In this document: positions 4,719 to 10,729 of the stretch, one piece after another
Numbering within the stretch: the first letter of the stretch is position 1
Layout of the letters: each line of letters starts with the position of its first letter
Assembly: GCA_003157445.1 (NCBI GenBank)
Contig: PMJN01000542.1
Coordinates: forward strand, 1-13,062
Direction of reading: 5' to 3'
Length of the DNA stretch: 13,062 nt
Source of the DNA: Micrococcales bacterium
GTDB lineage: Bacteria; Actinomycetota; Actinomycetes; Actinomycetales; Dermatophilaceae
Notes under the pieces: model-generated
Told to the model about the DNA's origin: nothing
The model's database searches: none
Seen by the model: only the letters and a program-made list of their open reading frames with translations
Position numbers and translations under genes: made by a program

Positions 4719-7127
4719 TTAACTCAGAAGCTCGGCTACGGGGGGAGCGTCTGCGGAGGGGGAGTGAGCTTGGTGGTCTCTGGTGTGTTGTCGCACCTTG
4801 CCGTTTGTTGGCTCGGGTGACGTCATGGGAATTCCGAGGAGCCAGTTGCCTGGGGAGCCCAGGAGCGTGTCGACGGTGCTGGCAGGCACGGCTCGGGAGA
4901 ACAGGAGGCCCTGGGCCAGGTGGCAGCCGAGTTTGGTGAGTGCCTCGAGTTCTGCTTCTCGTTCGACGCCCTCTGCGACCACGGTGAGGCCGATTCGTTC
5001 GGCGAACGCCACGACGCCCCAGACGAAGCGGCGCCGGGCCTCGTCGTGGTCAAGGTTGCCGATGAAGGAGCGGTCGATCTTGACCTCGTCGATCGGGAGG
5101 TCTCTGAGTCGGGCCATTGAGCTCTGTCCGGTGCCGAAGTCGTCCACTGAGAGCCGCACGCCGAGTCGTCGCAGCTCGTGGCAGACCGCGCGGCTGGTGG
5201 CGATGTCCGCGAGTCCTCCCGTCTCGGTGATCTCAAGACACAGCCGCTCGCAGGTCATTCCGTAGCGTGCGAGCTCGGCGGCGATGAAGGAAGGGAACTC
5301 AGGTGATGAGAGCTGACCGGGGGTGATGTTCACCGCAACCCGGATGTCGGAGCCATCCGGCAGAGCCGTCCACCGAGCCATCTGAGCGCAGGCCTGCGCC
5401 AGCACGGACCGGAAGAGCGAATCGATGAGGTTGTTCGACTCGGCGACCCGCACGAAGACCTCTGGCGACACGGGGCGACCCCCGGGGGCCCATCGCGCCA
5501 CGGCCTCCAAGGTATTCAGGCGCCCGGTCGACAGGTCGACGATCGGCTGGAACGACACGGTGACTTGATGGCGCCCCAGTGCCTGTGCAAGGGCGATGCC
5601 CAGTGCTACTTCGTCGACCTCCTCCAGCTGCAGCCCCGCCGTGTGCAGGAGAACGCCAGCCCCGCCACGGCGCTTGACTACGTACATCGCCAGGTCCGCG
5701 CGTGCCAGCAGTTCGTCGACGGTCGGGGTCGGGTCGAAGGGGTCGACCCGTGCCAGGCCGATGCTTGCCAACACTGACACCTCGCGACCTCCCACCGTGC
5801 AGGGTGCGCGGAGGCTGCCGAGCAGCGCCTTGGCAACCTCGATGGGGTCCGGCTGGTTCTCTAGCAGCACCGCGAACTCGTCTCCGCCGAACCGCGCGAG
5901 CGTGTCCGCACCGGAAAGCTGCTCGCGGAAGCGCCTCGAGACCTCCTTCAGGAGGTCGTCACCCGCATTGTGCCCCAACTGGTCATTGACCGCCTTGAAA
6001 CCATCGAGGTCGAGGAAGCAGATAGCCAGCGGGCGCCGGTCACGGCGGTGCAGCTCCAGGGCATGTTCCGCCCGGTCGATGAACAGGGCCCGGTTCGCGA
6101 GCCCGGTCAGCGGGTCGTGGAACGCCTGATGGCGCAGCTCGGCCTCCCTCTCGGCAAGGGCCCGGGCAAGGATCTGGTTGTCACGCACAGTCAGGAACTG
6201 CCGGATGAACACCAGGAACACGATCATGACCAAGAGCACCATCTCCACGATCGAGACCGATTGTCTGGTAACCATCTGCCACATCACGAAACCGAGTGCG
6301 CCACAAAGAACGATGTAAGGAAGGGCGGCGCCGGCGACAGAAGGGAGCTCGGCCTGCGAGCTGGACCCGGTCGCGCCCGGACTTAGAGATGCGAACGCGA
6401 GCACCCCGAACGCGAAGAACCAGCCGAGGTCGACCGGGCTGCCGGTGGCATAGGAATTGGTTGCAACCAGATAGGCGAAGCCGCTGTCTGCCACGGCCAT
6501 CAGCACAAGCCCCGCGGCGATGAACCCGAGTGGCACCCGGTATGCCCTGGACCGGGAGAGCACCAGCACGCAGACGACCAGCAACGCGATATCGGACGCC
6601 GGGTAGGCCACCGACACGCAGAGCCCCAACAGTGAGTCGCCGCCAGCACGCACAACGGCACCCAGGGCCGTCCCCCACGAGACCAAACCGATCGCGCAGG
6701 CAATCATCAGACCGTCCAGACTCATCCGCCACCGGTGGGCGATGGAGACGTTGGATGGGAAGATCGCGAGGGCTATCACGGCCCCAAGCGGGAAACCGAG
6801 GAAACCCAGGTCTGCCGGCCCCGGGAAGAGCGTCGCGGTGTGCTGGACCAGTTCGTACCATGACCAGATCGCCTGGCCGACCGCCCATGACAGGCTGGCT
6901 CCGGCCAGCCCAGCCCAGGCGACCCGTAGCCGGCCGGACGAGGATCGGGCGGCCAGCGCGCAGTTGGCCGCTGCCAGTAGCGCGGCGGCGGTCGTCCCCA
7001 GGTCGGAGAACGTGGAACCAAAGTTGCGCGTGCTGTAGAGGGCGAGTACCCACAGCAGCACAAGACCCATCAAAGCGCCGACCACCCAGCGCGCCCGAAC
7101 CAGCCGCACTGACGTCACATCGGTCAT
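4719..7127 (-). CDS. Membrane-bound GGDEF-EAL bifunctional diguanylate cyclase/phosphodiesterase
   Basis: An 802-residue protein that makes and/or degrades cyclic di-GMP at the membrane. Residues 1-315 hold about nine or ten hydrophobic helices, a probable sensor, followed by a linker helix (ARALAEREAELRHQ, 321-334). The GGDEF domain covers about 335-495 with FHDPLTGLANR and an intact FGGDEF (GGDEF at 414-418). The product-inhibition site RxxD is lost: SGAD at 405-408. The EAL domain covers about 505-760. Its signature reads EAV (541-543), and the other expected ligands are present: Asn600 in VNITPGQL, EITE (632-635), DDFGTG (662-667), Lys683 in VKIDRSF, Glu719 in VAEGVE and Gln739. Both activities are therefore plausible. 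A 40-residue polar tail ends at 4719. I chose ATG 7127; TTG 7130 adds one residue. It is monocistronic, with a symmetric motif upstream at 7211-7241. Confidence 0.95.
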   Translation of the reverse strand: MTDVTSVRLVRARWVVGALMGLVLLWVLALYSTRNFGSTFSDLGTTAAALLAAANCALAARSSSGRLRVAWAGLAGASLSWAVGQAIWSWYELVQHTATLFPGPADLGFLGFPLGAVIALAIFPSNVSIAHRWRMSLDGLMIACAIGLVSWGTALGAVVRAGGDSLLGLCVSVAYPASDIALLVVCVLVLSRSRAYRVPLGFIAAGLVLMAVADSGFAYLVATNSYATGSPVDLGWFFAFGVLAFASLSPGATGSSSQAELPSVAGAALPYIVLCGALGFVMWQMVTRQSVSIVEMVLLVMIVFLVFIRQFLTVRDNQILARALAEREAELRHQAFHDPLTGLANRALFIDRAEHALELHRRDRRPLAICFLDLDGFKAVNDQLGHNAGDDLLKEVSRRFREQLSGADTLARFGGDEFAVLLENQPDPIEVAKALLGSLRAPCTVGGREVSVLASIGLARVDPFDPTPTVDELLARADLAMYVVKRRGGAGVLLHTAGLQLEEVDEVALGIALAQALGRHQVTVSFQPIVDLSTGRLNTLEAVARWAPGGRPVSPEVFVRVAESNNLIDSLFRSVLAQACAQMARWTALPDGSDIRVAVNITPGQLSSPEFPSFIAAELARYGMTCERLCLEITETGGLADIATSRAVCHELRRLGVRLSVDDFGTGQSSMARLRDLPIDEVKIDRSFIGNLDHDEARRRFVWGVVAFAERIGLTVVAEGVEREAELEALTKLGCHLAQGLLFSRAVPASTVDTLLGSPGNWLLGIPMTSPEPTNGKVRQHTRDHQAHSPSADAPPVAELLS

Positions 7128-7210
7128 CAACTATGGCCCGTCGCAGATACGCAGGAAATGCCGCCGTTAGATACGAAACGTACATTTGAACGAGGATGCC
7201 CCGTATGGAA

Positions 7211-7241
7211 TTGGGCAGGTCTTCGGCCCTTCGGGACCCAA
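7211..7241. promoter_or_regulatory. Symmetric motif upstream of the GGDEF-EAL gene, possible operator
   Basis: TTGGG at 7211-7215 pairs with CCCAA at 7237-7241, and inside it GGTC (7218-7221) pairs with GACC (7235-7238) around CTTCGGCCCTTCGG. On the minus strand a possible -10 box TATCTA lies at 7173-7168, so the motif would sit roughly 50-80 bases upstream of transcription, suitable for an activator. The half TTCGGGAC resembles half of the mycobacterial DosR box, but the other half does not fit. The regulator is unknown. Confidence 0.25.
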
Positions 7242-7284
7242 ATCAACCCGTTGAGCCCGAGCCCGGTCAGGTGAACGGAGGATG

Positions 7285-7452
7285 CTATTGCTGGTGCCTC
7301 TGCAGCATCTTCTGTAGGTCATCCCTGGCCAACTGGGCGTCGTCAGCGGTAGTAGACAGTTGCTCTTGCAGGTCCCTGATGCGAGTTCCGTCGGTCCGGT
7401 AGTTCCCGCTGTCCCCGTAGCGGAAGGCGAACCCGCTACGGAACGACGAAGA
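7285..7452 (-). pseudogene. 3' remnant of a coiled-coil protein gene, 5' end lost in repeat B
   Basis: The minus-strand frame ending at TAG 7285-7287 reads YGDSGNYRTDGTRIRDLQEQ, then LSTTADDAQLARDDLQKMLQ and RHQQ. It is a natural-looking amphipathic helix with heptad-like spacing and coding third positions. Going upstream, the frame enters hairpin 1 of repeat B (SSSFRSGFAFR) and meets TGA at 7453-7455. There is no ATG, GTG or TTG in the whole 55-codon stretch, so it cannot be an intact gene. The likely history is a gene whose front was removed or replaced at the repeat. The parent family is not recognisable from the tail. Confidence 0.5.
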
Positions 7453-7575
7453 TCACGTTTGTGCCAGGTCTGCGCAGCCTCCGCGCGTGCCCGTAGCGGG
7501 ATCCGGCTACGGGATGGCCAGAGGCGGTGGTGAGCGGTGACCATATGCCCCGTTGGCCGTTCGGCTTACGGAACA
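7415..7575 (+). repeat. Dispersed hairpin repeat, copy B (longest copy)
   Basis: The element begins with a perfect 9-bp hairpin: CCGTAGCGG at 7415-7423 and CCGCTACGG at 7433-7441 (loop 9). A core of about 50 bases follows (AACGACGAAGATCACGTTTG, then GGTCTGCGCAGCCTCC and GCGCGTGCCC). A second perfect 8-bp hairpin comes next: CCCGTAGC at 7490-7497 and GCTACGGG at 7506-7513 (loop GGGATCCG). At 7555-7575 there is a palindrome-like end (GGCCGTTCGGCTTACGGAAC) matching the outer end of copy A. The motif CCGTAGC and its complement therefore occur four times. There is no protein gene inside. It could be a REP/MITE-like element or a processed RNA structure. Confidence 0.7.
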
Positions 7576-7607
7576 CCGTGAGATGCCTTCGACCGACGCG
7601 GAGGTGG

Positions 7608-8195
7608 CTAAAAGCGGTGGGTAGCTTCACGGTGGTTTATCGCCGTCGTTGGGTAGTCCGCTGCCTGCCCGTCGACACGATCGGTGGCAAGCCTCTGGAA
7701 GAGGACTTCGTCTCGCCACTCGCCGGCGAGGAGCAGATAACCCGGGGCGTAACCGTACTGGCGAAAGCTGTTCTTGACGAGCACTCGTTGTGAAGCGAGG
7801 TTCTCGAGCTGCGTGCCGGCCTGGACACGATGCAGCCCGAGTTCACCGAAAGCGATCGAAACCATCTCAGCGGTCGCGCGGCTGGCGAATCCGCGACCGT
7901 TGCGACGTCCGTCCACGTAGTAGCCCAAACTCGCGGATTGAAGGGGCCCACGAACGATCTCGTTGAGCGTTGCGCGCCCCACCACACCGCCATCGTCGTC
8001 CAGAATCACATGGGGAAGCCGTATGCCTGCCTGGTGCTCGGTGAGAGCCACTCCAATGATCTGCAACTGGCCTTCGACTGTGTAGAAGCTTTCGTCTCGA
8101 GCGGGCTCCGTTGGGGCCATGAACTCGCGGCTTCTCTTGAGAATCTCGGCAATGGCAGCAGCGTCGTCGCGATGGATGAGTCGTGTGAAAGGCAC
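7608..8195 (-). CDS. GNAT acetyltransferase, RimJ/RimL-like
   Basis: A 195-residue acetyl-CoA-dependent N-acetyltransferase. After an N-terminal strand and helix (FTRLIHRDDAAAIAEILKRS) it has beta strands carrying DDDGGVVGRATLNEI (66-80) and LGYYVDGRRNGRGFASRATA (90-109). The RRNGRGFA segment in the latter is the pyrophosphate-binding R-x-x-G-x-G/A loop. HRVQAGTQLENLASQRVLVK then NSFRQYG (122-148) is the typical RimJ/RimL segment. The family modifies alanine or other N-termini of ribosomal proteins, or small amines and antibiotics; the substrate here is unknown. GTG 8195 is the only possible start, because an in-frame TGA lies six codons upstream. The Shine-Dalgarno is weak. It diverges from the PfpI pseudogene across a 112-bp gap and ends 33 bases from repeat B. 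Confidence 0.88.
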   Translation of the reverse strand: MPFTRLIHRDDAAAIAEILKRSREFMAPTEPARDESFYTVEGQLQIIGVALTEHQAGIRLPHVILDDDGGVVGRATLNEIVRGPLQSASLGYYVDGRRNGRGFASRATAEMVSIAFGELGLHRVQAGTQLENLASQRVLVKNSFRQYGYAPGYLLLAGEWRDEVLFQRLATDRVDGQAADYPTTAINHREATHRF

Positions 8196-8307
8196 CCAGC
8201 CATTCTCGCATCACAGCTTTGGGCCGGTCGTTGCGAATCCGCAGAACAGGACGTTCGACTTGCGGGACGCGGATAGACAAATTCACCGCGGATGATGGAA
8301 TGGCGAG

Positions 8308-8927
8308 TTGATACTGCCCGGGGTCAAGCACATCGGAATCCTGTTGTTCAACGACGTCGAAGAGCTTGATGCCATTGGGCCGTGGGAGGTGCTGTCGTAC
8401 TGGACCCGAAACCACCCTGAGGACGGCTTCGCGGTGTCTTGCTTGTCCAAGTCTGGCAGTCTCGTACAGTGCTCCAAAGGCTTGGCCGTGCAAGCCCACT
8501 ACTCCTACGCTGACGTGCCGCCACTTGAGGTGCTGGTCTACCCCGGAGGTAAGGGCACTCGCCCACAACTGGAGGATGCATCACAGTTGAACTGGGTACG
8601 CCAGCAGCGTCTCGAGGTGCCGCTGATGACGAGCCTCTGAACTGGCTGCTGGTATTCGCGGCCGCTGGCCTGCTCGGGCACCGGCCCGCAACTACGCACT
8701 GAAGTTCACTGGAGTTCACTGGAGTTCACTGGAGACGCTTGCCCAACTTGACCCGACTATCGAGGTCCGCACCGACCAGCGGTTCGTAGACGATGCAGAT
8801 GTGGTTACCTCGGCCGGCATCTCCGTGGGAGTCGACATGACGCTGCATCTGGTGTCCCGCCGCGGGTGTCGACCGAGCCCGAGAGGTGCGCTGAGGGATC
8901 CAGTACGACCCAGCACCGCCGCTCTGA
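8308..8927 (+). pseudogene. DJ-1/PfpI-family protein (ThiJ/isonitrile-hydratase type), multiply broken
   Basis: The first frame (TTG 8308) encodes a good N-terminal half: HIGILLFNDVEELDAIGPWE, then VLVYPGGKGT and QQRLEVPLMTS. Here the nucleophile motif VCTG is expected, but the text reads CTC TGA ACT GGC, so the catalytic Cys codon has become a stop (8638-8640). One base is then missing (8647-8648) and frame 3 continues LVFAAAGLLGHRPATTH. Next come TGG to TGA (8700-8702) and two extra copies of a 10-bp repeat. ETLAQLDPTIEVRTDQRFVD and SAGISVGVDMTLHLV follow in frame 2. A 2-base loss near 8860 leads to GVDRAREVR, a stop (8892-8894) and GIQYDPAPPL. About 205 residues would have formed the intact enzyme. 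The gene is dead, yet homology reaches the normal C-terminus, so decay is recent. Confidence 0.9.
8697..8734 (+). repeat. 10-bp direct tandem repeat inside the PfpI pseudogene
   Basis: The unit CACTGGAGTT is repeated 3.8 times (first unit CACTGAAGTT, last unit partial CACTGGAG). The intact gene should read His-Trp-Ser-Ser-Leu-Glu-Thr here, which needs only the first and last units. Two extra units (20 bases) have therefore been inserted, shifting the frame by two. Replication slippage is the simplest origin. Confidence 0.85.
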
Positions 8928-9074
8928 GTCACTCCCATCCCTCTTCGTTTTGCACATCAGGCCTGTCGTCGGGTCGGTCAATCCAGAGCAGCCCGGTCGG
9001 CCATCGGCCACCGGTACGGCTCGGTTTACAAGATACCTGGCCACGTCACGATGCACACGGCCATTAGGTGAGTG

Positions 9075-9115
9075 CAAGTTACCTTGCACTGGGGGGCTAT
9101 CTGCAAGGTAACTTG
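9075..9115. promoter_or_regulatory. Perfect 14-bp inverted repeat in front of the toxin-antitoxin-like pair, probable operator
   Basis: CAAGTTACCTTGCA (9075-9088) and TGCAAGGTAACTTG (9102-9115) are exact complements around 13 bases. Each arm is also an internal palindrome: GTGCAAG-TTAC-CTTGCAC spans 9073-9090, and CAAG-GTAA-CTTG forms the second arm. This gives two operator-like sites about 27 bases apart. The right arm ends at base 9115 and the GGAG ribosome binding site begins there (9115-9118), with GTG at 9121. Binding, or folding of the RNA, would therefore block translation of the first gene. Auto-repression by the HTH-containing partner is the natural guess. Confidence 0.55.
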
Positions 9116-9120
9116 GAGAC

Positions 9121-9350
9121 GTGGGCGACGATCCGATCATCGCGGAAAGTGCGCGCAAGCACGGTGTGAGTGACGAAGACATCCTGCACGCGTACGCAAA
9201 CCCGATTCGGGTCTTCGACCTCGACGAAGGGTTCACGACGGTCATCGGGGCAACCTCGCGGCCATCACTTACGAGATCGGTATCGTCGACGGTGTCTCGG
9301 CATCGGTCATCGTCCACGCGATGAGAGCACGCGAGAAGTTTCTGAGGTGA
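9121..9350 (+). pseudogene. Toxin-like protein (BrnT/DUF4258-like), frameshifted at a G run
   Basis: GTG 9121 starts a frame encoding MGDDPIIAESARKHGVSDED, then ILHAYANPIRVFDLDEGFTT and VIG. After the GGGG run at 9247-9250 the sensible text jumps to the -1 frame: GNLAAITYEIGIVDGVSASV then IVHAMRAREKFLR and TGA (9348-9350). Adding one G, or ribosomal slippage by -1, would restore about 76 residues. The ARKHGVSDED opening, the middle beta strands and the closing HAMRAREKF resemble small BrnT-like RNase toxins, in which an arginine-rich end is catalytic. The family call is by resemblance only. The stop overlaps the next ATG (TGATG). It may be an inactivated gene, a sequencing indel in the homopolymer, or a programmed frameshift; the sequence alone does not decide. 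Confidence 0.55.
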
Positions 9351-9628
9351 TGAGCATGCCACGCACCGTCCAAGACATCCTCGACCACGCTGATGAACTC
9401 GCTAAGCGTTTCGAGGACTACGAACCATCAGCGACAGACGAACGCGACCCGGCAGTATTCGGCGAGCTTCGCCGAGCTGTCCTGTCGCGATCGGATGCCG
9501 AACGCTCAATCAGAGACGCGGTCAAACACGCACGCGAACGCGGTTACTCCTGGGCGTTCATCGGCTCGCTAGTCGGAACCTCCGGCGAAGCAGCCCGTCA
9601 GCGCTACGGTCATAAGTACGACGCATAG
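9350..9628 (+). CDS. Small helix-turn-helix protein, putative antitoxin partner
   Basis: A 92-residue protein from ATG 9350, sharing the A of the preceding TGA. The N-terminal half is helical and acidic (ILDHADELAKRFEDYEPSAT), followed by a charged helix (SDAERSIRDAVKHARERG, about 48-65). A C-terminal helix-turn-helix-like end, SWAFIGSLVGTSGEAARQRY (67-86), resembles proteins in which a GTS-x-x-AA-x-QRY recognition helix binds DNA. This arrangement, with the DNA-binding protein encoded second and overlapping a small BrnT-like protein, fits a type II toxin-antitoxin operon. The gene is intact even though its upstream partner is broken, as expected if it arose as antitoxin or repressor and is harmless alone. 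It probably binds the inverted repeat at 9075-9115. I know no gene symbol. Confidence 0.7.
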   Translation: MSMPRTVQDILDHADELAKRFEDYEPSATDERDPAVFGELRRAVLSRSDAERSIRDAVKHARERGYSWAFIGSLVGTSGEAARQRYGHKYDA

Positions 9629-9789
9629 GTTAGATGGGTCACGCTCGGTCAGGGATCATTGGCTACGCACTCACGTAGGCCCATTTCACGCGGTCGTCAC
9701 GCGGGAGCGCAGGTGTCCGGTCGCAAGATGCCGGCGGCCAGGTGTGCCGCAACGCCATCGGTACGGGAGAACACCATTCGCCAAGTCGC

Positions 9790-9972
9790 GATTGGCTGGC
9801 GAACCGCATCACGTCCGCATCCGACAACATCTACATCTTCGTGGCAGAAGCTGAAGGAAGAGTCGTCTCCGCTGCCTGGCTGGTGAGTATGCCCGGCACC
9901 GAGTTCAACGCCCTGTGGGGTGGCTCGACCCTGGCCGCTTGGCGTCGTCGGGGCATCTACCGCGCCCTCATG
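9790..9972 (+). pseudogene. Relic of a GNAT acetyltransferase
   Basis: The frame encodes DWLANRITSASDNIYIFVAE, then AEGRVVSAAWLVSMPGTEFN and ALWGGSTLAAWRRRGIYRAL. This is the middle of a GNAT domain with strands 2-4 and the acetyl-CoA loop WRRRGIYRAL. The C-terminal part (final strand and the usual Asp/Gly-Phe ending) is missing: after about 9972 the text becomes QEITLGFPKHSGSL nonsense and none of the three frames recovers it. The bases upstream of 9790 do not give a clean N-terminus either. It is therefore cut at both ends. About 60 of some 250 expected residues remain. Confidence 0.65.
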
Positions 9973-10132
9973 CAGGAGATAACCCTTGGGTTCCCTAAAC
10001 ATTCGGGGAGCCTATGGCCCCTGGACTTGGGCTTGGTGATGGGACCCTCGTCTAGGGCGGTCTCATGACTCCTGCTCTTTGCGGTCACCTACTGCTCCCG
10101 CGCGAGTCATCGGCGTGCGAACCTGCCTGCTC

Positions 10133-10729
10133 TCATTCCTGGTAGGCGTACCGCTCCTCGCGCCAGACGTCACCAGTGACGTGATAGCCACGCTGCTCCC
10201 AGAAGCCGCGTTCGACAGATCGCCGATAGTCAACGGCCCCCACCCATTTGGGACCCTTCCACCCATAGAGGTGCGGAAGCACCAGCCGAAGGGGCCACCC
10301 GTGCTCAGGTGTCAACGGCTCACCATTGAGGTGAGTAGCGAACACCGCCCGCGGCGAGGCAAGATCCTCAAAACGGATGCAACTGCTGTACCCGCGAGCC
10401 GCCGAGACAAGCACGTGCTGAGCGTCGTCGGCTGGCGGCGCCAGCTCGATGATGGTCCGGGCCGCTACCCCGGACCACTCCAGGTCCTGTGTCGTGTACC
10501 GCGAGACGCAGTGGTGGTCAGCGCGAACAACGGCCCGCGGCAATGACATGAGCTCTGCCCACGACAGCGACAATGCCTCACCGCCATCATGGGTATCGCC
10601 GCCGATCCGCAGGGACCACGTGGTCAGGTCGATGTGAGGCACGCGCCCATAGTTAACGGGTCTCAACACCGAGGACAGACGTTGGCCCGGCGGCAGCGAC
10701 CGCGGATCGGCGAGCTCGGGCGGACTCAT
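10133..10729 (-). CDS. Sulfite-oxidase-like molybdopterin-dependent oxidoreductase
   Basis: A 198-residue protein consisting essentially of the molybdopterin-binding domain of the sulfite oxidase/MsrP superfamily. The Mo-ligating cysteine is probably Cys74 in RADHHCVSRYTTQDLEWSG. The LEWSGV segment and later GYSSCIRFEDL (113-123), LNGEPLTPEHGWPLRLVLPH (134-153), LYGWKGPKWV (154-163) and GFWEQRGYHVTGD (175-187) follow the family order closely. There is no Tat or Sec signal and no heme or dimerisation domain, so a cytosolic enzyme is expected. The natural substrate is unknown; sulfite and methionine sulfoxide are the precedents. It needs molybdopterin made elsewhere. ATG 10729 overlaps the threonine aldolase stop (ATGA), so it is the last gene of a translationally coupled operon. 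No electron-transfer partner lies next to it. Confidence 0.9.
   Translation of the reverse strand: MSPPELADPRSLPPGQRLSSVLRPVNYGRVPHIDLTTWSLRIGGDTHDGGEALSLSWAELMSLPRAVVRADHHCVSRYTTQDLEWSGVAARTIIELAPPADDAQHVLVSAARGYSSCIRFEDLASPRAVFATHLNGEPLTPEHGWPLRLVLPHLYGWKGPKWVGAVDYRRSVERGFWEQRGYHVTGDVWREERYAYQE

Noticed and set aside
4441..4722. 93-codon plus-strand ORF in the gap before the GGDEF-EAL gene
   Set aside because: Cysteine/arginine-rich translation, no ribosome binding site and no recognisable motif; it also overlaps the end of a certain gene.
6181..7185. 334-codon minus-strand ORF overlapping the GGDEF-EAL sensor region
   Set aside because: Arginine/glycine-rich out-of-frame shadow of the membrane domain.
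2142..7575. Hairpin repeats as a CRISPR array or integron attC sites
   Set aside because: Copies are kilobases apart, differ in sequence, have no regular spacers, and no integrase or cas gene is present.
8638..8640. In-frame TGA at the catalytic cysteine of the PfpI-like gene as a selenocysteine codon
   Set aside because: Several further frameshifts and stops follow, and no SECIS-like hairpin is evident right after the TGA; simple pseudogene decay explains it.
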